Of a DNA stretch of 64,000 nucleotides, positions 33,197 through 42,088 are shown in pieces. The stretch is from VFKI01 sp964647825 (GTDB taxonomy: Bacteria; Pseudomonadota; Gammaproteobacteria; DSM-16500), in contig CAZYJL010000002.1 of the NCBI GenBank assembly GCA_964647825.1, forward strand, positions 1 through 64,000, written 5' to 3'. Position numbers and translations under genes: made by a program. The notes below the pieces were generated by a model. It was not told the DNA's origin. It made no database searches and was given only the letters and a program-made list of their open reading frames with translations. Positions within the stretch are counted from its first letter, which is position 1; each line of letters opens with the position of its first letter.

Positions 33197-34579
33197 ATGA
33201 AAAAACTGTCACACATCATGAGACTCGCGCTCGTACTTTTCGCTGGATGGAGTACACTCAGTTTTGCCAGTGGCATCGCCACAACGAGTATTGCGCCGAT
33301 GTTGCAGCAAGTGTTACCGACTGTCGTCAATTTACGCGCACAACTGAAAATCACTGATTTAAATACATTGAATCGCTTACAAAAAGAAAGACAATCACAA
33401 GAAGGAAATGATAACAATAAAAACAATAATATGAATCCCGTCCCTGATCGTGTCCTTTCCGTAGGTTCAGGTGTCATTGTCGATGCAGATAAAGGCTATA
33501 TTATTACCAATGCACACGTCGTTCAAAATGCCGAAAATATTATTGTGACATTGAGTGATGGCCATCACTATACAGCAAAAATTATTGGTCTTGATCGTCC
33601 TTCTGATATTGCTGTCCTGCAAATCCGCGCAAAAAACCTCAAAGCCATTATTATAGGTAATTCTAGTCAACTAAAAGTCGGTGATTTTGTCGCAGCCATT
33701 GGTAATCCCTTTGGTTTAAATCAAAGTGTGACATCCGGCATAGTCAGTGCTATTGGGCGTAATACACTTGGTATTGAAGCATTTGAAAACTTTATCCAAA
33801 TTGATGCGCCTATTAATCCAGGAAATTCTGGCGGCGCTTTAGTGGACGCAAAAGGTGAATTAGTTGGTATTAATACAGCAATCATTGCTCCCGATCGTGG
33901 TAGTGTCGGTATTGGCTTTGCTATCCCTTCCAATCTTGTCAAAAGCGTGATGCAACAATTAATTGAATACGGTAATGTGAAGCGCGGTATGCTCGGTATT
34001 GGCGCACAAGACATGACACCGGATCTCGCATCAGCTTTTGGTTTAGATGCAGCTAATAAAGGCGCTGTCGTCACACTGGTGATGATGAACTCACCAGCGC
34101 AAAAAGCGGGCTTACAAATTGGCGATATTATCACAGCAATCAATGGTACAGATATTACAAATGCAAATGATGTGGTCAATGCAGTGGGTTTTTCACGTGT
34201 TAATTCAAAAGCCGATATTACTTTATTAAGGAAAGGAAAAACGATTCACTTAAAAGCAACACTAACAGATCCAAAACAACGTGAAGAAGAAAATGTACGC
34301 CTTGATCCCTTTTTGAATGGCGTTACTTTGAAAAACTTTTCAATTAATAGCCCGATTCATGGAAATATTAAAGGTATTTTAGTCGTTGATGTTGCTGCAG
34401 ATACAAATGCTTGGCGTTCTGATTTACGCCCCGGTGATGTGATTACCATGGCTGATCATAAACTAGTGACATCTGTTGATGAACTAAAGAAAATAGCAAG
34501 CGGGATTAACGATAATTTATTGTTAAACATTCATCGTGGCAACGGCGCTTTATTTATCGTTATTAATCGTGGAGGTTAA
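33197..34579 (+). CDS. degQ: Periplasmic Do-family serine protease (DegP/DegQ)
   Basis: Periplasmic chaperone-protease for misfolded envelope proteins, 460 residues. It has a signal peptide (ALVLFAGWSTLSFASG), trypsin-like domain with triad H107 (TNAHVV), D137 (SDIAVL) and S211 (NPGNSGGAL), and two PDZ domains (about 255-350 and 365-455). The loop between residues 58 and 85 is short, closer to DegQ than DegP. GGGGAG stands 9 nt before the ATG. A family II repeat ends 32 nt upstream. The RND efflux genes follow within 7 nt, so envelope stress and efflux may be coexpressed. Confidence 0.93.
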   Translation: MKKLSHIMRLALVLFAGWSTLSFASGIATTSIAPMLQQVLPTVVNLRAQLKITDLNTLNRLQKERQSQEGNDNNKNNNMNPVPDRVLSVGSGVIVDADKGYIITNAHVVQNAENIIVTLSDGHHYTAKIIGLDRPSDIAVLQIRAKNLKAIIIGNSSQLKVGDFVAAIGNPFGLNQSVTSGIVSAIGRNTLGIEAFENFIQIDAPINPGNSGGALVDAKGELVGINTAIIAPDRGSVGIGFAIPSNLVKSVMQQLIEYGNVKRGMLGIGAQDMTPDLASAFGLDAANKGAVVTLVMMNSPAQKAGLQIGDIITAINGTDITNANDVVNAVGFSRVNSKADITLLRKGKTIHLKATLTDPKQREEENVRLDPFLNGVTLKNFSINSPIHGNIKGILVVDVAADTNAWRSDLRPGDVITMADHKLVTSVDELKKIASGINDNLLLNIHRGNGALFIVINRGG

Positions 34580-34586
34580 ACACCTT

Positions 34587-35708
34587 ATGGCCGGTTCATT
34601 ACAAAAAAGTCCATTAAAAAAAACATTGTTATGGACCGGCATTATTTTCGGTCTGATTGTCGGTTGGTATCTCATAAGAAAATTACTATTTATTTATTTT
34701 ATGAGCCATTATCAAGCACCTGCAATTGCTGTTGAAAGTACCATTGCAAAAACAGAAGTTTGGCGATCAACGCTAACTTCTGTCGGTACACTGAAAGCCA
34801 TTAATGGCGTTGATATAAGCGCAGAAGTTTCAGGTCTCGTCACAGGGATTTTTTTTGACTCAGGCCAAGCAGTCAAAAAAGGAACGTTAATATTACAGCT
34901 CAACGCACAACCAGAAGAAGCAGAATTAAAAAATAATCAAGCAAAATTAAAGCTCGCGCGGATTAATTATAATCGTGATTTAATTCTTTTTAAGAAAAAT
35001 GTGTCTTCACAATCTGTTGTAGATACAGATCTTGCACAAGTCATGGAGTCCGAAGCAGACGTTGAAGCAAGCGAAGCCAAAATAAAACAAAAACACATTA
35101 CTGCTCCATTCGACGGCTATTTAGGGATTAGCCAAGTAAATCTCGGCGATTTTTTACAAGCCGGGACACCGATTGTGACATTGCAATCACTTGATCCTTT
35201 ATATGTTGAATTTAGTTTACCGGAGCAACAATTATCTGAAATTTACATCAAACAGCCAATTGAACTGCAATTTAACATGACGGGTGTGCCTGCATCGATT
35301 CAAGGACAAATTACAGCAATTAACTCCAAAGCGGACCAAGCAACACATACCATTTTGATTGAAGCAACATTACCTAATCCAAAAAATAATTTACGGCCCG
35401 GTATGTTTGCACTGGTGAAAATTTGGTTACGCGCTGCAGGAAAAAAAGTGATCTTACCGGAAACTGCAATTGCCTATAGTTTACATGGTGATTCTGTTTT
35501 TTTAATTAAAGAAAATGGCAAGGATAAAAAAGGTCATCCTATTCTCAAAGCAGTACGTCAATATGTCAAAGTTGGTGAGCGACGTGGTAATCAGGTATCT
35601 ATCCTTGAGGGAGTGAAACCAGGTGATGAAGTCATCACCTCCGGACAATTAAAGCTACAAAACGATACGCTCGTCACAAAAAATACATCTCAAGTTATGG
35701 ATGAATAA
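34587..35708 (+). CDS. RND efflux periplasmic adaptor (membrane fusion protein)
   Basis: A 373-residue adaptor of a tripartite RND pump. It has one N-terminal membrane anchor (LLWTGIIFGLIVGWYLI), then lipoyl/barrel-sandwich halves flanking a short hairpin (SAEVSGLVTGIFFDSGQAVKKG and ITAPFDGYLGISQVNLGDFLQAG), a beta-barrel domain and the membrane-proximal end. The ATG at 34587 is preceded by GGAGG at the degQ stop; an open frame from the GTG at 34536 would overlap degQ and is not family-like. It pairs with the transporter 5 nt downstream. No outer-membrane channel gene is present, so a TolC-type protein elsewhere is expected. Confidence 0.9.
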   Translation: MAGSLQKSPLKKTLLWTGIIFGLIVGWYLIRKLLFIYFMSHYQAPAIAVESTIAKTEVWRSTLTSVGTLKAINGVDISAEVSGLVTGIFFDSGQAVKKGTLILQLNAQPEEAELKNNQAKLKLARINYNRDLILFKKNVSSQSVVDTDLAQVMESEADVEASEAKIKQKHITAPFDGYLGISQVNLGDFLQAGTPIVTLQSLDPLYVEFSLPEQQLSEIYIKQPIELQFNMTGVPASIQGQITAINSKADQATHTILIEATLPNPKNNLRPGMFALVKIWLRAAGKKVILPETAIAYSLHGDSVFLIKENGKDKKGHPILKAVRQYVKVGERRGNQVSILEGVKPGDEVITSGQLKLQNDTLVTKNTSQVMDE

Positions 35709-35713
35709 ATACC

Positions 35714-38700
35714 ATGTATTTTACTGATATTTTTATTCGCCGCCCTGTTCTCGCTTGTGTAGTTAGCCTATTAATTTTATTTATAGGCTTGCGAGCCATT
35801 GGCGAGCTGCCGTTACGACAGTTTCCCGCAATGAAAAATACAGTGATTACGGTGACCACCACATGGCCAGGCGCCAGTGCGGAATTGATGGAAGGATTTA
35901 TTACTTCACCGCTACAAAAATCAATTGCTAGCGCTGAAGGTATTGATTATCTCTCCGCACAAAGCGTGCAAGGCGTCAGCACAATTAGCGCCTATATTAA
36001 ATTAAATTATGATCCCGGTGTTGCGATGACAGATATCATGTCACAAGTGCAACAAGTCACGAATATTTTGCCGCGAGAAAGTAATCAACCGGTGATAAAA
36101 AAAACCACCGGTAGCACCATGGCATTAATGTACATCGGTTTTAATAGCAAAAAGATGTCGACGCAACAAATTACCGATTATATAGCGCGCGTCATTCAAC
36201 CTGAAATGCAAACTGTCAGTGGTGTATCCAGTGTCGATATTCTAGGCGGACAAACCTATGCCATGCGCATTTGGCTTGATACAGAAAAAATGGCTGCGCT
36301 CGATATTACGACTGCCGATATTGTGAATGCACTGCAAACACAGAATTTTCAAACAGCTGCCGGCCAAGTCAAAGGCAAACTGGTTCTTTTTAATATCAAT
36401 GCCAAAACAGGCGCGCGTGATATCAAAGATTTTAGCAATATTGTTATCGCGACACGGAATAATGTGCTGATTCGCGTACATGATATTGGTCGTACAGAAC
36501 TGGGCGCAGAAAATTATGATTCTTCCGTTGTTTTCAATGGCGTCAATGCTGTTTTCATCGGAATCCAAGGAACGCCTACCGCCAATCCGCTCGATGTTAT
36601 TGATGGTGTACGTGCAATTTTACCTAAACTAGCACGCGATTATCCGCCAGACTTTTCTGGGAAAGTTGTCTATGACAGCACACAATATATTCGAAGCTCT
36701 TTACACGAAGTCATTCGCAGTATTATTGAAGCCTCTCTCATTGTGATAGTGGTCGTCTTTTTATTTTTAGGTTCATTACGCACCGTGATGATACCTGTTG
36801 TGACTATCCCTTTGTCATTAATTGGTGTGACATCATTGATGTATGCTATGGGTTATTCACTGAATCTTTTAACCCTATTAGCGATGGTATTGGCGATTGG
36901 TTTAGTTGTGGATGATGCGATTGTTGTCGTAGAAAATATTTATCGCCATGTCGAAGAAGGCAAGACACCTGTTGCCGCTGCATTACAAGGTGCACGCGAA
37001 ATTGCAACTCCCATTATTTCCATGACAACAACACTTGCTGCAGTCTATGCGCCGATTGGTTTTATGACAGGCCTAACCGGTGCACTTTTTCGTGAATTTG
37101 CGTTTACGTTGGCCTTTGCTGTCATCATTTCGGGCGTCATTGCGCTGACACTTTCACCCATGATGTGTTCGAAGATTCTATCTGCAAAAAAAGAAAATTT
37201 AGTGGAAAGAATTGATAAATTTTTCGAAAAAGTAAAAGTAAGTTACCAAAATCAACTATCTACTGTGCTCAAACACAATCATATTGTTGCACTGTTAGCT
37301 GCAATTATCATTACTACATGCGGTTGGCTTGCATGGACATCGACTTCAGAACTTGCTCCAAATGAAGATCAAGGTGTCTTATTCAGCTCATTAACTGCAC
37401 CGCAGTATGCTAATCTAGACTACACGCGGCATTATACTAAAATGCTAAATGGTATTTACCAAAGTTTTCCTGATACAGATGCATTTTTTATTGTGAATGA
37501 AGTGAATTCTGCTTTTTCTGGCATGATTTTAAAACCGTGGGACACACGCAAACATAGTCAAGATACTATCCTTAAAGAATTACAACCAAAATTAGCCGAT
37601 ATTCCTGGGTTACGTGCTGTTGCATTTCCTTTGCCTTCTATTCCAGGTCAAAGTGATGGCTTACCCATTCAATTTGTTTTAACGTCTACGTATGACTATT
37701 CAGTCATCTATCAAGTTGCTGAAAATTTAAAAGCAGCCGCTAGAAAAAGCGGGCTTTTTATGTTTATTGAAACCGATTTAGCTTTTGATCGCCCTGAATT
37801 AGTTGTAAAAATTGATCGTGATCGCGCAGCCATTATGGGCGTCACAATGCAAACAGTCGGTAGTGCATTAGCAACATTATTAGGTGGCAATTATATCAAT
37901 CGATTTGATCAAGAAGGTCAAAGTTATCAGGTGATACCACAAGTCCCGCGTAAATTACGCATCGATCCAAATAAAATTAATACGTATTATGTCCCTACAG
38001 CAAGTGGGGCATTAGTACCACTCAGCGGTATCGTGAGTTTATCCATCGAAACAGAACCAAATCAATTAAGCCAATTTCAACAATTAAACGCCGTCACATT
38101 ACAAGGTATTACACTTCCAGGTACTTCAATCAATCAAGCTCTCAATTTTTTACAAGAAAAAGCTAAAGAAATTTTACCTTCAGGTATTTCATGGGATTAC
38201 GCAGGACAATCACGTCAGGCCGTCCAAGAAGGAAACACCCTCCTTTACACATTCTTTTTTGCATTAATTATTATTTATCTTGTGCTTGCTGCTCAATTCG
38301 AAAGTTTTATTGATCCTTTTATTATTTTAATTAGTGTCCCAATGTCTATTGCCGGTGCACTAGTTGCCATTCAAGCAGGTCTTGCGACACTGAATATTTA
38401 CAGCGGCATTGGCTTGGTCACATTAATTGGTTTAATCAGTAAACACGGTATTCTTATCGTCGATTTTGCAAATCGATTGCAAGAATCCGAAGGATTAGAT
38501 ATTCCCTCTGCGGTTTTAAAATCTGCCAGCTTACGACTACGCCCTATTCTCATGACAACTGCCGCGATGGTCTTAGGCGTGGTCCCTTTGATTTTTGCCT
38601 CAGGTGCCGGCGCAAAAAGCCGATTTTCCATTGGATTAGTGATAGCCTTTGGGATGACGATTGGTACGTGTTTCACCCTATTTGTTGTACCGGCAATGTA

Positions 38701-38758
38701 TACTTTGTTAGCAAAGAAGCATCAACTAACAGAAAAAGACACTTCGCTGCACGCATAA
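35714..38758 (+). CDS. RND efflux transporter, HAE1 (AcrB/MexB-like) family
   Basis: Proton-driven inner-membrane drug exporter, 1014 residues, about 12 membrane helices with two large periplasmic domains. It starts MYFTDIFIRRPVLACVVSLL as typical for the family; the proton-relay Asp pair is in IGLVVDDAIVVVENIYRH (around residues 395-412), and the second half has LISKHGILIVDFANR. It belongs to the branch nearer MexW/MdtB-type proteins than AcrB itself. Substrates cannot be read from sequence. It is the last gene of the degQ-adaptor-transporter unit. Confidence 0.93.
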   Translation: MYFTDIFIRRPVLACVVSLLILFIGLRAIGELPLRQFPAMKNTVITVTTTWPGASAELMEGFITSPLQKSIASAEGIDYLSAQSVQGVSTISAYIKLNYDPGVAMTDIMSQVQQVTNILPRESNQPVIKKTTGSTMALMYIGFNSKKMSTQQITDYIARVIQPEMQTVSGVSSVDILGGQTYAMRIWLDTEKMAALDITTADIVNALQTQNFQTAAGQVKGKLVLFNINAKTGARDIKDFSNIVIATRNNVLIRVHDIGRTELGAENYDSSVVFNGVNAVFIGIQGTPTANPLDVIDGVRAILPKLARDYPPDFSGKVVYDSTQYIRSSLHEVIRSIIEASLIVIVVVFLFLGSLRTVMIPVVTIPLSLIGVTSLMYAMGYSLNLLTLLAMVLAIGLVVDDAIVVVENIYRHVEEGKTPVAAALQGAREIATPIISMTTTLAAVYAPIGFMTGLTGALFREFAFTLAFAVIISGVIALTLSPMMCSKILSAKKENLVERIDKFFEKVKVSYQNQLSTVLKHNHIVALLAAIIITTCGWLAWTSTSELAPNEDQGVLFSSLTAPQYANLDYTRHYTKMLNGIYQSFPDTDAFFIVNEVNSAFSGMILKPWDTRKHSQDTILKELQPKLADIPGLRAVAFPLPSIPGQSDGLPIQFVLTSTYDYSVIYQVAENLKAAARKSGLFMFIETDLAFDRPELVVKIDRDRAAIMGVTMQTVGSALATLLGGNYINRFDQEGQSYQVIPQVPRKLRIDPNKINTYYVPTASGALVPLSGIVSLSIETEPNQLSQFQQLNAVTLQGITLPGTSINQALNFLQEKAKEILPSGISWDYAGQSRQAVQEGNTLLYTFFFALIIIYLVLAAQFESFIDPFIILISVPMSIAGALVAIQAGLATLNIYSGIGLVTLIGLISKHGILIVDFANRLQESEGLDIPSAVLKSASLRLRPILMTTAAMVLGVVPLIFASGAGAKSRFSIGLVIAFGMTIGTCFTLFVVPAMYTLLAKKHQLTEKDTSLHA

Positions 38759-38889
38759 AATCCATCTAGATAAAAAAATTGAATATAATACAAACAAAAA
38801 CCACATCAACATGAGTATAAATTAATCTTTTATCATTTTAATGGTCATAAAAAAAATATTTAGTGATTTATTAAATCAAATATTATAAA

Positions 38890-38929
38890 ATCTCACAAAA
38901 TAAATACAATATTGAATACATTGTGAGAT
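38890..38929 (+). promoter_or_regulatory. Inverted repeat covering the ribosome-binding region of the next gene
   Basis: ATCTCACAA and TTGTGAGAT are perfect inverted 9-mers separated by about 22 nt, the right arm ending 7 nt before the ATG at 38937. The only Shine-Dalgarno-like bases (GTGAG) are inside the right arm. The site could be a DNA operator, or an RNA hairpin that hides the ribosome-binding site. Confidence 0.4.
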
Positions 38930-38936
38930 AAAATAT

Positions 38937-39965
38937 ATGACAACGTTACTTGATTTAAATCTTGAAGACATTTATGAGCGGATAAAACAACTAAAAATTG
39001 ATAGAGTGCATAGAACTTGCTCTATAATATTTAATCAATTACGAAATTATTTAGAAGAAAAAGAAGCATTTCCTCTTGAACGGGGCACTGACACAATCTG
39101 TGATTTCTTAGCAAAAAAAATCTCAGAAACGACACAAAATCCAAATGAAAGAGAAACACTATTTAATTACTTAGTAGAAAATTACTTGAGTCTGAGCGTA
39201 CCTCTCTACGAAAGAATTAACAAATTTGCACCAATAAATACCTTTGCTACTCGTTCATTTTATAATTTCTTTTATCTTGCTCATATTTATGCAACTGCGG
39301 AAAAGTTATATATAGAAACAGAGCAACATATAACAAGATATCCAAGAAAGTCTAGTCCAATTAAGTTATTATACTTATTATCCTACTCAATATTTTCAGA
39401 TATAAATCTAAAAAATGATCAAGAAAAACGTGATACATTTAAAACGGTTATAGAAAAATTAAAAATAAACAATAAAACTCAGCATCTCTATAATTATGTA
39501 AATCAACTTATTCCTCTCAATGTAAACTCTACCCATTTACTTGATTTATTTATAAATGCATTTTCATTGTTTGAAGGCATGTCTTCATATATAGAAAAAA
39601 AACCTAATCACAGCAACCCAAAAACTATCGCCTCTTTACTCATAAAAAAAATAAACGAATTAAACCCATTTCCTCATGAATCAGATGCAATATTCACTAT
39701 CTTTGTAGAAAAATTAAAATTTTCCAAAAAAACAAGTATCAAATTTAAAAAAATTTTTAATTATATTCATTCAAAAGCACCACTTAATGAACATCAAAAA
39801 CGTTCATTTAAAAAGTTTTCAGATACTGTTTCTATATTAAATTCACAAGAAGAACCTGCAAAAAGATTCCATTCTTTTTGGAATAAGAAAAATATAGAAA
39901 AGCAGATAATACAAAAAAAATCATGTGAAAAGAAAACAGGTCAATCCTATCATCTAAAGTACTGA
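38937..39965 (+). CDS. Hypothetical protein with about three internal repeats, candidate effector
   Basis: A 342-residue protein I do not recognise. It is helical and Lys/Asn-rich, with no signal peptide. Three related stretches are visible at roughly 80-125, 165-215 and 260-300, each of the form hydrophobic-FVEKLK / YNYV or FNYI / APIN-, IPLN- or APLN- followed by F-rich helix (for example NKFAPINTFATRSFYNFF, NQLIPLNVNSTHLLDLF, HSKAPLNEHQKRSFKKF). Such alpha-helical repeats often bind proteins, but no function can be assigned. The flanks are very AT-rich. It lies between the RND pump and a FAD monooxygenase in an accessory block. Confidence 0.6.
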   Translation: MTTLLDLNLEDIYERIKQLKIDRVHRTCSIIFNQLRNYLEEKEAFPLERGTDTICDFLAKKISETTQNPNERETLFNYLVENYLSLSVPLYERINKFAPINTFATRSFYNFFYLAHIYATAEKLYIETEQHITRYPRKSSPIKLLYLLSYSIFSDINLKNDQEKRDTFKTVIEKLKINNKTQHLYNYVNQLIPLNVNSTHLLDLFINAFSLFEGMSSYIEKKPNHSNPKTIASLLIKKINELNPFPHESDAIFTIFVEKLKFSKKTSIKFKKIFNYIHSKAPLNEHQKRSFKKFSDTVSILNSQEEPAKRFHSFWNKKNIEKQIIQKKSCEKKTGQSYHLKY

Positions 39966-40100
39966 GATTTTTATCACATTACTTAGCACCAAACAGTGAC
40001 TTCTGTTTTTTGATGCTGCAAAGTGTTCGAGCCAAGACGATTATCTAACAAATCTGAACATGATTTTTTTAAAAAATATCCATCATCAACTCTTCGGGCA

Positions 40101-40123
40101 GCTTCTCCCACAAGGGGAGAAGC
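40101..40123. repeat. Short GC-rich hairpin (REP-like)
   Basis: GCTTCTCCC, 4 nt, GGGGAGAAGC forms a stem of about 9-10 bp with an ACAA loop, in the AT-rich 251-bp gap between convergent genes. There is no T run, so it is a weak terminator candidate at best. Confidence 0.5.
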
Positions 40124-40216
40124 AAAATAACAGAACAAATCCTAATTAATTCAACAAAGTCCTGATGTACTGAAGCAATGTGACCTTGCACTTGTTGTAG
40201 AGTCCTGCATAAAAAA

Positions 40217-41938
40217 TTAATTCAACCTAATAGAGCTACTTTGAAAAGAATCTATTTTGTTTTTTTTCATTTTATTATTTAACTTATCAATATGGTAATT
40301 TCTAAATATTCCAAATTTTGCTATTGATAAATTTTTATCTGACGTTTTTACATCAAAGCAAGAATGAATTGCTTTTTCTTCGTTACATTTATTAATAATA
40401 TTTTCAAATTTAAATAACAAACCGGTTGCGTGTGGAAAGGCAGTAACAGAAGGAGTAATAAATTTATCTATAATCGCAAAGGCTAACCTACATTGTTCAA
40501 TAGATGGATCTACTAATTCATCAAGAAATCTTATAGCAGTATCTTTATTTTTTATACAAAATGAAAGGATTTTATCCAACCCAACTTCAGACCACTCTAG
40601 TGATTCGCACAAATGAAAGTTGTCAACAAGCGATTTTAATTCTCGCAATTTTCTATTTTCTAAATAACTTTCCACCCTAGCACGATTATCAGCACGAATT
40701 TCAGCGATTCCAGCATGATAGTTGAGAAAATCATCATAGACTTCATCGCTTTTAAAAAAATTGCCCAATACTCTAACTTCCAGCAGCGCTACTTGAGCGC
40801 CTGAACCCGTTTGGTAATGAGGCTTACGTAATGCATCGCCAAGTTGAAAAAAACATATCGTAGGCTTATCACCATCATGTGAAAAAGGAATCAGAGTGTA
40901 ATTTCCTTCATTCAACTGCACAGTAAATTTTTGAAAAGGGGGTACGCCTGAAAAATCAGAAATAATTAAATTCGAAAGTAAAGATTGAGGCAAATAAGAC
41001 TCTAATACTGCTCTGGCCCATTCATCACAATTAAAATCTGATGTTGGGCATTCTGTTCCAAGATAAAGCACATTATTTACAACAAAAATTCTTGCCTCAG
41101 GCGAGGAGTCTAACCGCCAGCCCATCTCCTTCATTTCTTTTGATGCCACTTGTTGATCTTGTTCTTTTTTCAGCAATGAAAGATAAGTGTAATTTGGATA
41201 TCTATATCCAGATGAAAGTTTATAAACAGCAGTGAGGTGAGAGTCATGAATCTGCGTAGATTGTGTGGAATCATAGATAATATTCTCAGAAAGATCGTTG
41301 GCTACACTGTGCTTTGAACCATCACAAGCAATAACATATTTGAATGGAATATCTTTTAATTTATATTTGAATTCAATTCTTAAATTCTGTTTGTTTATGA
41401 AAAATTCATGACTATCTTTAACTCGAACTATTTCAAGATTTTCATATTTTTGGATCTGCTGAAAAAGCGCATGTTCTAACGTTTTTATCTGAATCATATA
41501 ATATGGATCATTTACATCAGTTACTTCAATCAGCTCCTGTCTTGTCGATAACTGACTTATTGTGTCACTACCAAGCAGTGATTCAAGATATGGCATAATC
41601 GCGCTATCCAAACGAAACACCTGTGTTCTAGTAAAATCATCTCGATTTAAAATCAAAATTATTTTTCTGTTTTTATGATTATTTTTTAATGCTTCAATTG
41701 TGGCAGCAAGCCCTGCTGGGCCTGATCCAATAATGACAATATTTTCTTTTCTATATCCTAAAAATAGCTGAGTTTTTTTTATCGCCGAAACACACACTCT
41801 CACTAAAGCTAAACTCGAAGCAATTGCAAACGCGGAAAAATCAGATTCAAATAGTCTTTTTGCAGTAGCTAACAAAAAATTGATATTTTCCTCTAAAAAT
41901 AAAATTTCAAATTGATCAATCATGGGATTCCATCTCAT
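40217..41938 (-). CDS. FAD-dependent monooxygenase, MICAL-like, candidate effector
   Basis: 573 residues. After a unique N-terminus of about 65 residues there is the FAD-binding motif IVIIGSGPAGLAATIEAL, the DG-type motif VIACDGSKHSVANDL, and a GD-type motif FFQLGDALRKPHYQTGSGAQVALLEV, so it is a class A (PHBH-fold) flavin monooxygenase. The pattern DDFTRTQVFRLD...YLESLLG...MIQIKTLEHALFQQ recalls the way MICAL enzymes arrange this region; MICALs oxidise actin methionines in animals. The last about 150 residues are unrecognised and helical. A role on a host protein is speculative. It stands alone between a 342-residue unknown and the rpsA terminator, with no good Shine-Dalgarno sequence. Confidence 0.65.
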   Translation of the reverse strand: MRWNPMIDQFEILFLEENINFLLATAKRLFESDFSAFAIASSLALVRVCVSAIKKTQLFLGYRKENIVIIGSGPAGLAATIEALKNNHKNRKIILILNRDDFTRTQVFRLDSAIMPYLESLLGSDTISQLSTRQELIEVTDVNDPYYMIQIKTLEHALFQQIQKYENLEIVRVKDSHEFFINKQNLRIEFKYKLKDIPFKYVIACDGSKHSVANDLSENIIYDSTQSTQIHDSHLTAVYKLSSGYRYPNYTYLSLLKKEQDQQVASKEMKEMGWRLDSSPEARIFVVNNVLYLGTECPTSDFNCDEWARAVLESYLPQSLLSNLIISDFSGVPPFQKFTVQLNEGNYTLIPFSHDGDKPTICFFQLGDALRKPHYQTGSGAQVALLEVRVLGNFFKSDEVYDDFLNYHAGIAEIRADNRARVESYLENRKLRELKSLVDNFHLCESLEWSEVGLDKILSFCIKNKDTAIRFLDELVDPSIEQCRLAFAIIDKFITPSVTAFPHATGLLFKFENIINKCNEEKAIHSCFDVKTSDKNLSIAKFGIFRNYHIDKLNNKMKKNKIDSFQSSSIRLN

Positions 41939-41980
41939 TAATATAGAGTGTTATATCAACAGAGGCTAGGATGTTGGCCA

Positions 41981-42020
41981 AAAAAAATCATCTTGCAGTT
42001 TCCCACAAGATGATTTTTTA
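41981..42020. terminator. Bidirectional intrinsic terminator behind rpsA
   Basis: AAAATCATCTTG and CAAGATGATTTT form a perfect 12-bp stem with a 10-nt loop, flanked by A and T runs on both sides, 69 nt after the rpsA stop. It would end rpsA transcription before the FAD monooxygenase gene. Confidence 0.85.
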
Positions 42021-42088
42021 AAAATAAAAATTATACTAAAATAAATATATCAAATAATAAATACTAATAAAAAATTTATTTACTATTC

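Noticed and set aside
34536..34586. Longer N-terminus of the RND adaptor starting at GTG 34536.
   Set aside because: It would overlap the protease gene by 44 nt with residues unlike the family, and GGAGG fits the ATG at 34587.
40217..41938. Reading the FAD enzyme as UbiH/VisC-type ubiquinone hydroxylase.
   Set aside because: Length, the unrelated N- and C-terminal regions and the FAD-site arrangement do not fit the UbiH group.
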